DNA from: Senegalimassilia faecalis
GTDB taxonomy: Bacteria > Actinomycetota > Coriobacteriia > Coriobacteriales > Eggerthellaceae
DNA length: 64,000 nucleotides
Reading direction: 5' to 3'
Assembly: GCF_004135645.1 (NCBI RefSeq)
Contig: NZ_SDPW01000001.1
Span: forward strand, 1,798,001 to 1,862,000
Below the pieces are notes generated by a model, which had not been told where the DNA came from, searched no databases, and saw only the letters and a list, made by a program, of their open reading frames with translations. Of the stretch, positions 1 through 15,508 are shown piece after piece; positions within the stretch are counted from its first letter, which is position 1; every line of letters starts with the position of its first letter. The position numbers and the translations under genes are program-made.

Positions 1-1781
1 GCGCGCATGTTCGCGACATCGTTGGCATAGCCGCTTACGGGATAGCAGCAGGGCGTCAGCTGCAGGTAAGACGCGTACACTTGCTCGCCAACAAGCAGGA
101 TAGCCAGCGCGGCGCACGCAACGGCCGATGCGATGCGGCACGACGCGGCGGGACCCGCCGCGCTGGCGAGGTTCGCGCCGGGCGTTTTGCTGTCGGCAAT
201 GCGGGGCGCGGCGTCCTGTTGCGCGTCCGTTTGCGCAGCCGTCGCTGCGGGCTTCGCCACGCTTTGCGCTGCCGCGCCTTGCTTGCCGCCATCGCTGGTT
301 TTGCGGGAAACCGCATCGGTTGCGTAGCCGCCGTGCGTTTCCGCCGCCGTCGTGCCCGCGTGTGCGATTGCCGCTGCAAGCACGGTGAACCCGGCAAGGA
401 GCGCAATCTCAAGCATGGCCAGCTTGAAGCTTGGGAGCCACGTTCCTTTTGCCACTCGCGTTGCCACGATGGACGCGGCGAACACGGCAGTCATGACGCC
501 GCCGCCCCATGCGATGGCGCGCACGCGCCGTTCGCGGTCAAGGTTGCCCAGCCGACACATGCCCTCGGCGGCCAGTAGCACCAGCACCAGCAAAATAGCG
601 AATCCGTTGCGGTTCGTGTACGAGCTTTCCACCACGAACCCGCTCCACACCGTGGTCCAGACGGGGAATATCAGCGAGCTGGCCATAACGGCGAACAGGA
701 TGCCGCTTGCCAGCTTCGCGCGCTTGCTAACCGCGCCGTTCGCGAAAAACACGCCAAGCCCCACCAGCGCGAACGCGGATATGACGATGGCGGGCGTGTT
801 GCCGTGCGGATTCACGCCGGGCAAGGTGCCGATGCAGAACAGGTTGGGCACGGCCAGCGGGTTGTGCGATAGTCCCAGCGACTCGACAAGCGACGAGAGG
901 CCCACCAGCCCGCCGCCTTTGCCGCCCAAAAGCGACAGCGCGGTGGGCAGCAGCAACACAAGGCTTGCGCCCACGGCAAGCAGCATGGTGGCGGCGAAGC
1001 GCACGCACGTGGCAAGCCGGCGCCCGCGCAGCTGCTCGGCCCGCGCAAGCTCGCAGAAGAAGTACAGCACGCTAAACAGGCACACCATGTAGCCCGTGTA
1101 CCAGTTGAACAGCACGGCTGCGGTGCAGGACGCGAACAGCCCCGCGCAGCTTCGGCGCTGCACCAGGCGATAGGCGCCCAGCGCTGCAAGCGGCAGCATG
1201 ATGACGCCGTCAAGCCACATGATGTTGCTGGCGTATCCCAGCACGTAGCCCGACAGCGCGTACGTGCTTGCCAGCGCAACCAGCAACCCGTGCTGCCACC
1301 ACGGCGCCGCAACCGTGGCGCGCCGCGCGCCGCGCAGGTTGGCCGCTGCGGGGGCCAGGAAACGTCCGCGCAGCAAGGTCAGGCACGTCAGGGCGCAGGC
1401 GGGGATTTTCAGCAGATACAGCACGCTGAAGAATTTCGGCATGTCCTCGGGCTGCCAAAAGGCGGCCAGCAGGTTGAACGGGCTTGCCAGATAGTACGAG
1501 AACAGGCTGAACATGCCGCCGCCAAGCCCGGCCGCGTTGCTGTACAGCAGGTCGGCATCGCCGCGCAGCACGTCGGAGAACCATCCGAAGTAGTCGACGT
1601 ATTGCAGCGGCATGTCGTACAGCATCACCGAAACGTCGCCGAACGGGTAGATACCCGAAGCGGCGAACGCGGCCAGCACTACGACGAAGGGGACAAGAAA
1701 CGCCAGCGCATACGGCGCGGCGGTTTTCGCGAAGAGGTGCTCGCGGTCGGCGTCGGATGAAACGGTGATTGGCAATTGCAT
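1..1781 (-). CDS. YfhO-family integral membrane protein (C-terminus cut by window edge)
   Basis: One frame stays open on the minus strand from an ATG at 1779-1781 to the window edge, giving about 593 visible codons with no stop. The product begins MQLPITVSSDADREHLF, then has many hydrophobic segments. Motifs typical of YfhO proteins are visible: YPFGDVSVMLYDMPLQYVDY near residues 40-60 and a following LGGGMFSLFSYYLASPFNLL stretch. YfhO proteins are polytopic, glycosyltransferase-like membrane proteins linked in Firmicutes to glycosylation of wall polymers or lipids; the substrate here is unknown. Near the visible end there is an Ala/Thr/Lys-rich, low-complexity loop of about 70 residues, then another membrane segment. 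An upstream GAAAGGG suits the chosen start. The gene is divergent from rpoB. The family call is from pattern recognition. Confidence 0.75.
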   Translation of the reverse strand, partial: MQLPITVSSDADREHLFAKTAAPYALAFLVPFVVVLAAFAASGIYPFGDVSVMLYDMPLQYVDYFGWFSDVLRGDADLLYSNAAGLGGGMFSLFSYYLASPFNLLAAFWQPEDMPKFFSVLYLLKIPACALTCLTLLRGRFLAPAAANLRGARRATVAAPWWQHGLLVALASTYALSGYVLGYASNIMWLDGVIMLPLAALGAYRLVQRRSCAGLFASCTAAVLFNWYTGYMVCLFSVLYFFCELARAEQLRGRRLATCVRFAATMLLAVGASLVLLLPTALSLLGGKGGGLVGLSSLVESLGLSHNPLAVPNLFCIGTLPGVNPHGNTPAIVISAFALVGLGVFFANGAVSKRAKLASGILFAVMASSLIFPVWTTVWSGFVVESSYTNRNGFAILLVLVLLAAEGMCRLGNLDRERRVRAIAWGGGVMTAVFAASIVATRVAKGTWLPSFKLAMLEIALLAGFTVLAAAIAHAGTTAAETHGGYATDAVSRKTSDGGKQGAAAQSVAKPAATAAQTDAQQDAAPRIADSKTPGANLASAAGPAASCRIASAVACAALAILLVGEQVYASYLQLTPCCYPVSGYANDVANMR

Positions 1782-2055
1782 GATGATAAGTAGCCCTTTC
1801 GGTATGCTCCGAGAAAAGGGGGGAGCAGCACCCGATACTACCGGTGCTGCCGCTTCGGCACAACTTTGTACGCCCGCGCGCGCAAACAAACTAAAGCATC
1901 AACACAAGCCTCCCCGCTGCGCGCTCGGCCCCTTGCGCGCTTGTTTTGCCGTCCGGGCGTGGTAGAATGCCTTTCGGTTGCGCGGGTTGCAACTGCGTTT
2001 CCCCAGGTAGATGGGCGAAACAACAAAAAACCTCCACAGTTCGTAAAAATTTTCC
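1782..2055. other. Intergenic region between yfhO-like gene and rpoB
   Basis: This is the spacer between two divergent genes. Apart from the rpoB promoter that follows it, no gene or convincing hairpin was recognised. It becomes AT-rich towards 2030-2100, as expected for a strong promoter region. Confidence 0.4.
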
Positions 2056-2084
2056 TTGACGGGCTTGACCTTTCGCCGTATTCT
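2056..2084 (+). promoter_or_regulatory. Sigma70-type promoter of rpoBC
   Basis: TTGACG (2056-2061) is separated by exactly 17 bases from TATTCT (2079-2084). A second TTGACC lies at 2065-2070 but is too close to this -10. Transcription would start near 2091, leaving a leader of about 50 bases before the GTG start of rpoB. A strong Shine-Dalgarno AAGGAGG is at 2125-2131. No ribosomal protein genes lie upstream, so rpoBC appears to have its own promoter here. Confidence 0.75.
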
Positions 2085-2140
2085 AGCAAATTGCAACTTT
2101 TTCGCAGTTTTGCGGATGCACCTGAAGGAGGAAAAGCCTC

Positions 2141-10105
<7,965 letters not shown>

Positions 10106-10117
10106 CAACTGCTAGCG

Positions 10118-10146
10118 AAGGGGCGCGCCACGGCGCGCCCCTTTCT
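10118..10146 (+). terminator. Rho-independent terminator after rpoC
   Basis: A 12-bp perfect stem, AAGGGGCGCGCC (10118-10129) with its complement at 10132-10143, lies 12 bases after the rpoC stop codon and is followed by a short T tract. The inner pairs must open to form a loop. Confidence 0.85.
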
Positions 10147-10152
10147 CGTTGA

Positions 10153-10192
10153 GAAAGCGGGACAAGGGGACAGTCCCTTTGTCCCACTTTTC
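10153..10192. repeat. Imperfect inverted repeat containing the dispersed 13-mer GACAAGGGGACAG
   Basis: Two arms of about 19-20 bases (10153-10171 and 10173-10192) pair with only a few G-T wobbles or mismatches. The left arm contains GACAAGGGGACAG at 10161-10173. The same 13-mer recurs at 53977-53989 and, inverted, at 53744-53756. It could act as a second terminator, but the shared 13-mer suggests a dispersed repeat family. Confidence 0.6.
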
Positions 10193-10405
10193 GTTACCGA
10201 ATGGTTCCGGGGAAAGTGCAGGCTGCAGGCAGTGGCCCGGCGCTGCTCGGCGGCCGTTGGCGCGGAACTGGATTGCGCTTGAGATGCCGGTTTCGCAGGT
10301 CGGCGCTGCAAGGCTGTGCGTAAGCTCGCTTTCGCGTTTTCGCCTGCATTCCGCAACTGCCCGTACGTACTTGCTTGGACGTTATCGCTGATGGAAAGAG
10401 GATTC

Positions 10406-10891
10406 ATGTCCGAGAAAACTTACATTCCCGCTGGCGAGCAAGGTCAGGTGCCTGCTTCGCAGATTGGCGCCACGCTTGAGGCGCTTGCCGGCACCATCCA
10501 TGCGCGCCGCAACGCGGGCGATGAAAGCTATACGCATCGTCTGCTGACGGGCAATGCTGATTCCCCGCTGAAGAAAGTGGTTGAGGAATCGAACGAGGTT
10601 GCGCTGGCCGCGAAAGACGTCGAGGCCGCTCGCGCGCTGCTGGCGGGCGTTTCCGGCCACGAGGGCTCGCATTCGGGCATGGTCGAGGCGTTCGCAAAGC
10701 AGGCAGACGCCGCTTGCGACCATCTGCGCTACGAGGCCGCCGACGTGGTGTACCATCTTCTCGTTGTGCTTGAGCGCTACGGCATCGATATCGATGAGTT
10801 TGCCGCAGAGCTGAACAACCGCATGACCGACGAGGAGCGCCCTGCCGGCGCTGTTCGCCTGCACGAAGAGCACGTGAAGCGCGGCAAGTAG
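10406..10891 (+). CDS. hisE: Phosphoribosyl-ATP pyrophosphohydrolase
   Basis: HisE hydrolyses phosphoribosyl-ATP to phosphoribosyl-AMP and pyrophosphate, the second step of histidine synthesis, in the cytoplasm. The 161-residue product has the family pattern: SYTHRLL, then KKVVEESNEVALAAKD, then LRYEAADVVYHLLVVLE, which carries the acidic metal ligands of the MazG-like helical fold. Between the last two blocks there is an extra loop of about 30 residues (roughly 85-115) that most HisE proteins lack. The start at 10406 is preferred over the in-frame ATG at 10391 because AAAGAGG then sits at normal spacing. No other his gene is visible nearby, so hisE stands alone beside glmM. Confidence 0.88.
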   Translation: MSEKTYIPAGEQGQVPASQIGATLEALAGTIHARRNAGDESYTHRLLTGNADSPLKKVVEESNEVALAAKDVEAARALLAGVSGHEGSHSGMVEAFAKQADAACDHLRYEAADVVYHLLVVLERYGIDIDEFAAELNNRMTDEERPAGAVRLHEEHVKRGK

Positions 10892-10939
10892 CGCTTCGTT
10901 TTCGTAAACGTTTCAACAGCTATCGAAAAGGGGAAAGAT

Positions 10940-12274
10940 ATGGCACGTCTTTTCGGCACTGACGGGGTTCGCGGCGTCGCGAACAAGGAATTGACTTGCC
11001 AGATGGCCTTCCAGCTCGGCCAGGCCGCGGTGGCCTTCAAGGGCCGCACCATCCTCATCGGCAAGGACACGCGCCTGTCCGGCGACATGCTGGAGTCGGC
11101 CGTGGCCGCCGGCGTCATGTCCATGGGCGGCACGGCGCTTTTGGCGGGCATCATCCCGACACCGGCCATCGCGCTTCTGACGCGCGAGCTGCACTGCGAC
11201 GGCGGCATCGTCATCTCCGCGTCGCACAACCCGCCGGAGTACAACGGCATCAAGATCTTCGACGGCCAGGGCTTCAAGCTGCCCGACGCCGTGGAGGACG
11301 AGATCGAGGCGTTCATGGCCCGTGGCGGCGCGGCGGCCGACGAGCTGCCGAACGGCGACGAGGTCGGCGTGGCCGTGCCCGTGGACAACGCCTGCGAGCT
11401 GTACATCCAGCACGCCGTTGACACCGTGGCCAAGCAGGGCATCGACTTTAAGGGCCTGAAGGTGGCGCTCGACGTGGGACACGGCGCGTCGTGCATGACC
11501 AGCCCCGAGGCGCTGCGTCGCCTGGGCGCCGAAGTCACCGTCATCAACGAGGACTTCTGCGGCACCGACATCAACGTGCAGTGCGGCTCCACGCACCTGG
11601 AGCCCCTGCGTGCGCTGGTGGCCGAGTGCGGCGCCGACGTGGGCATCGCACACGACGGCGACGCCGACCGCGTCATGCTCATGGACGCAGACGGCAACGA
11701 GATCGACGGCGACATGGTGGAGGCCGTGTGCGCCATCGACCTGAAGCAGCGCGGCCTGCTGGCGGGCGACACCGCCGTGTCCACCGTCATGGCGAACCTG
11801 GGCTTGACGCACGCGCTGCGCGACGCGGGCATCAACCTCATCCAGACGAAGGTGGGCGACCGCTACGTGCTGGAGGCCATGCGCGAGGGCGGCTACGTCA
11901 TCGGCGGCGAGCAGTCGGGCCACACCATCTTCCTGGAGCACAACTCCACGGGCGACGGCTTGGTCACGGCGCTGCAGTTTTTGGCCGCGTGCAAGCGCGC
12001 CGGCAAGACGGCCGGCGAGGCGGCGCGCGTCATGACTCGCTTTCCGCAAACGCTTATCAACGTGCGAGTGAAGGACAAGCATGCGGCCGATGGCAACCAG
12101 GCCATCGCCGATGCCGTGGCAGCTGCTGAGCAGGCGCTCGGCGAGGACGGCCGCGTGCTCCTGCGCCCCTCCGGCACCGAGCCGGTGGTGCGCGTGATGG
12201 TGGAGGCCATGGACGAGCAGGCTGCCGAGCAGCATGCGAAGGCCATTGCCGAAGTGGTGGAGCGCGAGATTTAA
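10940..12274 (+). CDS. glmM: Phosphoglucosamine mutase
   Basis: GlmM interconverts glucosamine-6-phosphate and glucosamine-1-phosphate, feeding UDP-GlcNAc and thus peptidoglycan synthesis. The 444-residue product is full length. It begins MARLFGTDGVRGVAN and has the catalytic phosphoserine loop SASHNPP (Ser95), the metal-binding DGDADRV near residue 240, the sugar-binding GGEQSGH, and the phosphate-binding RPSGTEPVVRVM near the C-terminus. AAAAGGGG lies just upstream of the ATG. It follows hisE by 48 bases and may be co-transcribed with it. A strong terminator follows. Confidence 0.96.
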   Translation: MARLFGTDGVRGVANKELTCQMAFQLGQAAVAFKGRTILIGKDTRLSGDMLESAVAAGVMSMGGTALLAGIIPTPAIALLTRELHCDGGIVISASHNPPEYNGIKIFDGQGFKLPDAVEDEIEAFMARGGAAADELPNGDEVGVAVPVDNACELYIQHAVDTVAKQGIDFKGLKVALDVGHGASCMTSPEALRRLGAEVTVINEDFCGTDINVQCGSTHLEPLRALVAECGADVGIAHDGDADRVMLMDADGNEIDGDMVEAVCAIDLKQRGLLAGDTAVSTVMANLGLTHALRDAGINLIQTKVGDRYVLEAMREGGYVIGGEQSGHTIFLEHNSTGDGLVTALQFLAACKRAGKTAGEAARVMTRFPQTLINVRVKDKHAADGNQAIADAVAAAEQALGEDGRVLLRPSGTEPVVRVMVEAMDEQAAEQHAKAIAEVVEREI

Positions 12275-12279
12275 CGCTT

Positions 12280-12304
12280 CGATTTCAACGTTTCGTTGAA
12301 ATCG
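12280..12304. repeat. Small hairpin after glmM
   Basis: A 10-bp perfect inverted repeat, CGATTTCAAC (12280-12289) and GTTGAAATCG (12295-12304), starts 5 bases after the glmM stop codon. It has no T tract, so it may protect the mRNA end rather than terminate transcription. Confidence 0.45.
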
Positions 12305-12330
12305 GGCGCGATTTTCGGTGAAACGATTGA

Positions 12331-12365
12331 AGCCGCTGCAGGTGTGATTCCTGCAGCGGCTTTTT
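12331..12365 (+). terminator. Rho-independent terminator after glmM
   Basis: A perfect 12-bp stem, AGCCGCTGCAGG (12331-12342) and its complement (12350-12361), has a 7-base loop and is followed by TTTTT. Confidence 0.9.
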
Positions 12366-12498
12366 GCATGATGGGGGGACGGACCGAGCGGGTGGTCGAA
12401 TGCCCTGCGTGAAGTTGACCGCCATCAAGCAGACAGAGGTCGGTGTAAACCGGTAACCGAACGATAGGGGGAGGACGTAAGCACCTGCTGTTGAGGGC

Positions 12499-12549
12499 AA
12501 AAGAAATGGGCCGCGCTTGCGTTGCCGTAGAGGCTTGCGAGCGCGGCCC
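12499..12549 (-). terminator. Terminator of the glucosaminidase gene
   Basis: GGGCCGCGCT (12508-12517) pairs with AGCGCGGCCC (12540-12549) around a partly paired loop. On the minus strand it is followed by ATTTCTTTT. It lies just beyond the stop codon of the minus-strand glucosaminidase. Confidence 0.7.
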
Positions 12550-12560
12550 GATGGCTGCGG

Positions 12561-14051
12561 TTACTTCAGCGAAAGCGGCTTGGTGGGGCTTTCGGAATCT
12601 GCGGGCGTTGCAGCGTGCGCCGGCTTCGCGACATGCGCCGGAGCCTTTGCGCGAGCAGGCGTTTCGTCGGCTATGCCCGTAACCTCGGCAAGCCATGCGG
12701 CATCAAGCGGTCGCGCCGTCTCTGCTTCGGGCGCGGCGTGCGCGCCGGCGTGGGCCGACGCGCTTTCGCGCACAACCTTGCGGCGCCAGTACATCCAGAA
12801 GCCCAGCGCACCTGCAGCCGCTGCCGCAAGCGCGGCAAGCAAACCGCTTACGACGGGGTTCGCCTGGCGCGCAGGCAAGCCCGGTTCAGGCACGGAAACG
12901 CGGAAGTCGTCGAGCATGGGGGTGCTTACCGTGTGCATGGCCGCAGGCGTCAGCACCTTGTCAAGCGTGACGTCCTTCTTGGCTTCCTCAACAGGCTTGT
13001 CGTATTCCGTCAGGTCGTACGCGTCGATGTAGGCCTTCAGCGTGCGCGAATACGATGTGCTGGTCGCATACCGCCCCTGCAGGTAATCGCAGGCATCCTC
13101 GTAGCTTCGCGTGTTCGACTTCTTTACGGGGTTGTACAGGCTGTTGTTCGTCAGCAGCCCCACGTAGTCCTCAAGCGATTCCAGCATGGTGGGGTATTTG
13201 CGGAACTCGGCGATGATGGTTTCCAGATTGCCTTTACCGTCGTCCTCCTGCGTTTTCATGCGCACGCTTTTGCCGTCGTAGCTGCCCTTGATGCCGAACA
13301 GGTTGTTGTACGGCTCGCACGACAGGCCCGAAGAGCCCGAAGCGGACTCCACCACGGCCTGCGCGATCATAACTGATGCGTACAGGTCACTTTGCTGGCA
13401 CAGCTCGCGGGCGTCCTCGCCGATGGTGTCGATGAACTGCTGCGTGGTGAGGTTGCGCGCAACGTATACGATATCGTCGGCTAGAAGCTCGCTTTCCTGC
13501 ACCATATCATCGGGGGCGTCTTCAACCTCTTCGGCTTCGGTGGTTTTGGCTGAGGAAGCCGCGCTGCTTTGCGCGGTGTCCGTGGTTTTGCTTGCGGATG
13601 TCGAGGGGGTTTCGGAATCCGCTTTGGTTTCCGGCTTAGCCTCGGGCGTTGCGGGTTCGGTAGGCGAAGGCGCCGCCGCGGCGATTTCCGCTTGCGCGTC
13701 GGTGATCAGCTTCGCAAGATCCTTGTCAATGTCGGCAAGAGCCTTCGCGTCGATGAGCGCGAAGTCCTCCGCGGGCACGTCCTTACCCTTCAGGTAGTCG
13801 GAAAGCGCGTCGGTGCCTTTGAGCTTAGCTTTCTTGCACGCCTCGATGATGGCGGCGTTCTGCTCGTCGGTTCCCTTCCACCGCTTATCGATGGTCACGG
13901 TTGTTGCGCTGCTGGCTTCCGATTCGGTTTGCGCAGCCGCGGCGGTGGCTGCTTGGTCGGCCGACGCCACCAGGGGGGCGGCGCTGACCGAGGCTGCAAC
14001 GGCGACGGCGAGCGTAGCGCGGGCAATGCGGTTCGTATAACTGTGGTTCAT
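12561..14051 (-). CDS. Secreted, membrane-anchored N-acetylglucosaminidase (GH73-like)
   Basis: This is a predicted cell-wall hydrolase cleaving beta-1,4 bonds in peptidoglycan glycan. From MNHSYTNRIARATLAV there is a signal peptide ending near APLVASADQ. A Ser/Thr/Ala-rich linker runs to about residue 190. The glucosaminidase domain follows, with QQFIDTIGEDARELC, the catalytic-glutamate motif AQAVVESASGSSGL, and NNLFGIKGSYDGKSV, all typical of FlgJ/GH73 enzymes. The C-terminal part has a transmembrane segment (VVSGLLAALAAAAAGALGFW) and a short basic/Ala-rich cytoplasmic tail. An in-frame ATG at 14078 would add nine residues (MDKNEENGT), but the later ATG gives a cleaner signal peptide and has GAAGAG upstream. 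No wall-binding repeats were seen. Confidence 0.82.
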   Translation of the reverse strand: MNHSYTNRIARATLAVAVAASVSAAPLVASADQAATAAAAQTESEASSATTVTIDKRWKGTDEQNAAIIEACKKAKLKGTDALSDYLKGKDVPAEDFALIDAKALADIDKDLAKLITDAQAEIAAAAPSPTEPATPEAKPETKADSETPSTSASKTTDTAQSSAASSAKTTEAEEVEDAPDDMVQESELLADDIVYVARNLTTQQFIDTIGEDARELCQQSDLYASVMIAQAVVESASGSSGLSCEPYNNLFGIKGSYDGKSVRMKTQEDDGKGNLETIIAEFRKYPTMLESLEDYVGLLTNNSLYNPVKKSNTRSYEDACDYLQGRYATSTSYSRTLKAYIDAYDLTEYDKPVEEAKKDVTLDKVLTPAAMHTVSTPMLDDFRVSVPEPGLPARQANPVVSGLLAALAAAAAGALGFWMYWRRKVVRESASAHAGAHAAPEAETARPLDAAWLAEVTGIADETPARAKAPAHVAKPAHAATPADSESPTKPLSLK

Positions 14052-14470
14052 CGTTCCGTTCTCTTCGTTCTTATCCATGGTTGGAATATAAACCAAGGAT
14101 AACTTATGTTGTGCGTTTGCTCAAATCTAGAACACGGCGCTCACCCATTCAACAAAATTTGGGAATCGTCACGAAACCGTTTTAATTAATCCGATGCGAG
14201 AATAATATCAGCGCATATCTCGGTAAGATTTGCGCAAGATTGCGAAACGAAAGCGCGTAAGGTTCGGCGCGCGACGTGCGGTTAGCGTGGATGCCGCATG
14301 CTTGTCGCCTAAGGTTACCTGCGCTGTTGCGGGGCGCCGCGCAGGGCGGGCGCGGCGGAAGGCGACGGGACATTGTCCTGCGAAAGCCAGCGAGGTCATA
14401 AGGCGCTCGCTTTTGTCCGCTCCGCCTTCCGTAACGAATTGCCGTCAATCCTAAAACCTACTAAATCCAG
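14052..14470. other. Divergent intergenic region upstream of glucosaminidase and cysE
   Basis: About 420 bases lie between two divergent genes. The part from 14100 to 14240 is AT-rich and probably carries the promoter of the minus-strand glucosaminidase, but no confident -35/-10 pair was found. No conserved riboswitch was recognised. Confidence 0.35.
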
Positions 14471-14498
14471 TTGACCCCGTGGTATGATGGGAAATAAT
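14471..14498 (+). promoter_or_regulatory. Probable promoter of cysE
   Basis: TTGACC (14471-14476) and AATAAT (14493-14498) are separated by 16 bases. They lie 35 bases before the cysE start codon, with a GAGGGCGAGG ribosome site in between. Confidence 0.6.
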
Positions 14499-14532
14499 TT
14501 ATAGGCGCTCACAGACGAGAGGGCGAGGACGT

Positions 14533-15450
14533 ATGCTGGACAAAGATCAGTTGAACAACATCGTTGCAGGCATTGCCAAGAACTACAGCGAACGCGAGGA
14601 AATCTTCTTCACCGACCCGTGCAAGCACTTTCCGAACAAGCAGGCCATCGAGGACATTGTCATGGACCTGCGCCGCGTCATGTTCCCGCGGTACTTCGGC
14701 GACGAAACGCCCACGGGCACGAACCCCGAGTACTTCATCGGCGAATCGCTCATCCGCATCGAGGATTCGCTGCGCCGCGAGCTGCGCGAAGCACTGCTGT
14801 TCCGCGGCGATGTGCCCGAGGACAAGATTGAAGCGCGCGTCGACGAGATTTGCAGCACGTTTTTCAACCGCCTGCCCGAGGTGCAGCGCATCCTGCTGAC
14901 CGACGTGCAGGCCGCGTTCGACGGCGATCCGGCCGCGCAAAGCAAGGAAGAGATCATCTTCAGCTACCCGGGCTTTTTCGCCATCTTCGTGTACCGCATC
15001 GCGCACGAGCTGTACGTGCAGAACGTGCCGCTGATCCCGCGCATCATGTCCGAGTACGCGCACGGCGCCACGGGCGTCGACATCAATTCCGGCGCGGAAA
15101 TCGGCGAGTACTTCTTCATCGACCATGCAACGGGCGTGGTCATCGGCGAAACCACGAACATCGGCGCGCACGTGAAGGTGTACCAGGGCGTCACGCTGGG
15201 CGCGCTGTCCACGCGCGCGGGCCAGGCGCTGGCAGGCGTGAAGCGCCATCCCACCATCGAGGACAACGTCACCATCTACAGCAACGCCAGCGTGTTGGGT
15301 GGCGAAACCGTGGTGGGCGAGGGCTCCATCATCGCCGGCAGCGCGTTCGTGATTTCCAGCGTGCCGAAGGGCAGCCGCGTCAGCCTGAAAAACCAGGAAG
15401 TGAACGTGCGCACGCCGAACAAAGAACACGACAAGTGCTGGGAGATTTAA
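14533..15450 (+). CDS. cysE: Serine O-acetyltransferase
   Basis: CysE acetylates serine with acetyl-CoA to give O-acetylserine, the precursor of cysteine. The 305-residue product has a helical N-terminal part of about 160 residues and a C-terminal left-handed beta helix of hexapeptide repeats, seen as TGVDINSGAEIGEYFFIDH, GVVIGETTNIGAHVKVYQG, VTLGAL, then HPTIEDNVTIYSNASVLGG and GSIIAGSAFVI. The catalytic His of DHATG and the His of HPTIED are present. No cysK lies beside it. A strong terminator closes the gene before the converging ppk1. Confidence 0.94.
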   Translation: MLDKDQLNNIVAGIAKNYSEREEIFFTDPCKHFPNKQAIEDIVMDLRRVMFPRYFGDETPTGTNPEYFIGESLIRIEDSLRRELREALLFRGDVPEDKIEARVDEICSTFFNRLPEVQRILLTDVQAAFDGDPAAQSKEEIIFSYPGFFAIFVYRIAHELYVQNVPLIPRIMSEYAHGATGVDINSGAEIGEYFFIDHATGVVIGETTNIGAHVKVYQGVTLGALSTRAGQALAGVKRHPTIEDNVTIYSNASVLGGETVVGEGSIIAGSAFVISSVPKGSRVSLKNQEVNVRTPNKEHDKCWEI

Positions 15451-15474
15451 CAGCGCGAAAAAGGTAGCGAAATG

Positions 15475-15507
15475 AAGGCGGCCCCGCAGGTGCGGGGCCG
15501 CCTTTTT
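15475..15507 (+). terminator. Rho-independent terminator between cysE and ppk1
   Basis: A perfect 14-bp stem, AAGGCGGCCCCGCA (15475-15488) and its complement (15491-15504), is followed by TTTTT on the plus strand. The A-rich flank could also let it serve the converging ppk1 transcript. Confidence 0.9.
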
Positions 15508-15508
15508 G

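Noticed and set aside
352-1092. A plus-strand frame of 246 codons in the first kilobase
   Set aside because: The minus strand holds a better frame with clear YfhO-like membrane sequence running to the window edge.
12366-12498. A possible riboswitch between the glmM terminator and the glucosaminidase end
   Set aside because: It lies downstream of both flanking genes, so it cannot lead either, and no known aptamer core was recognised.
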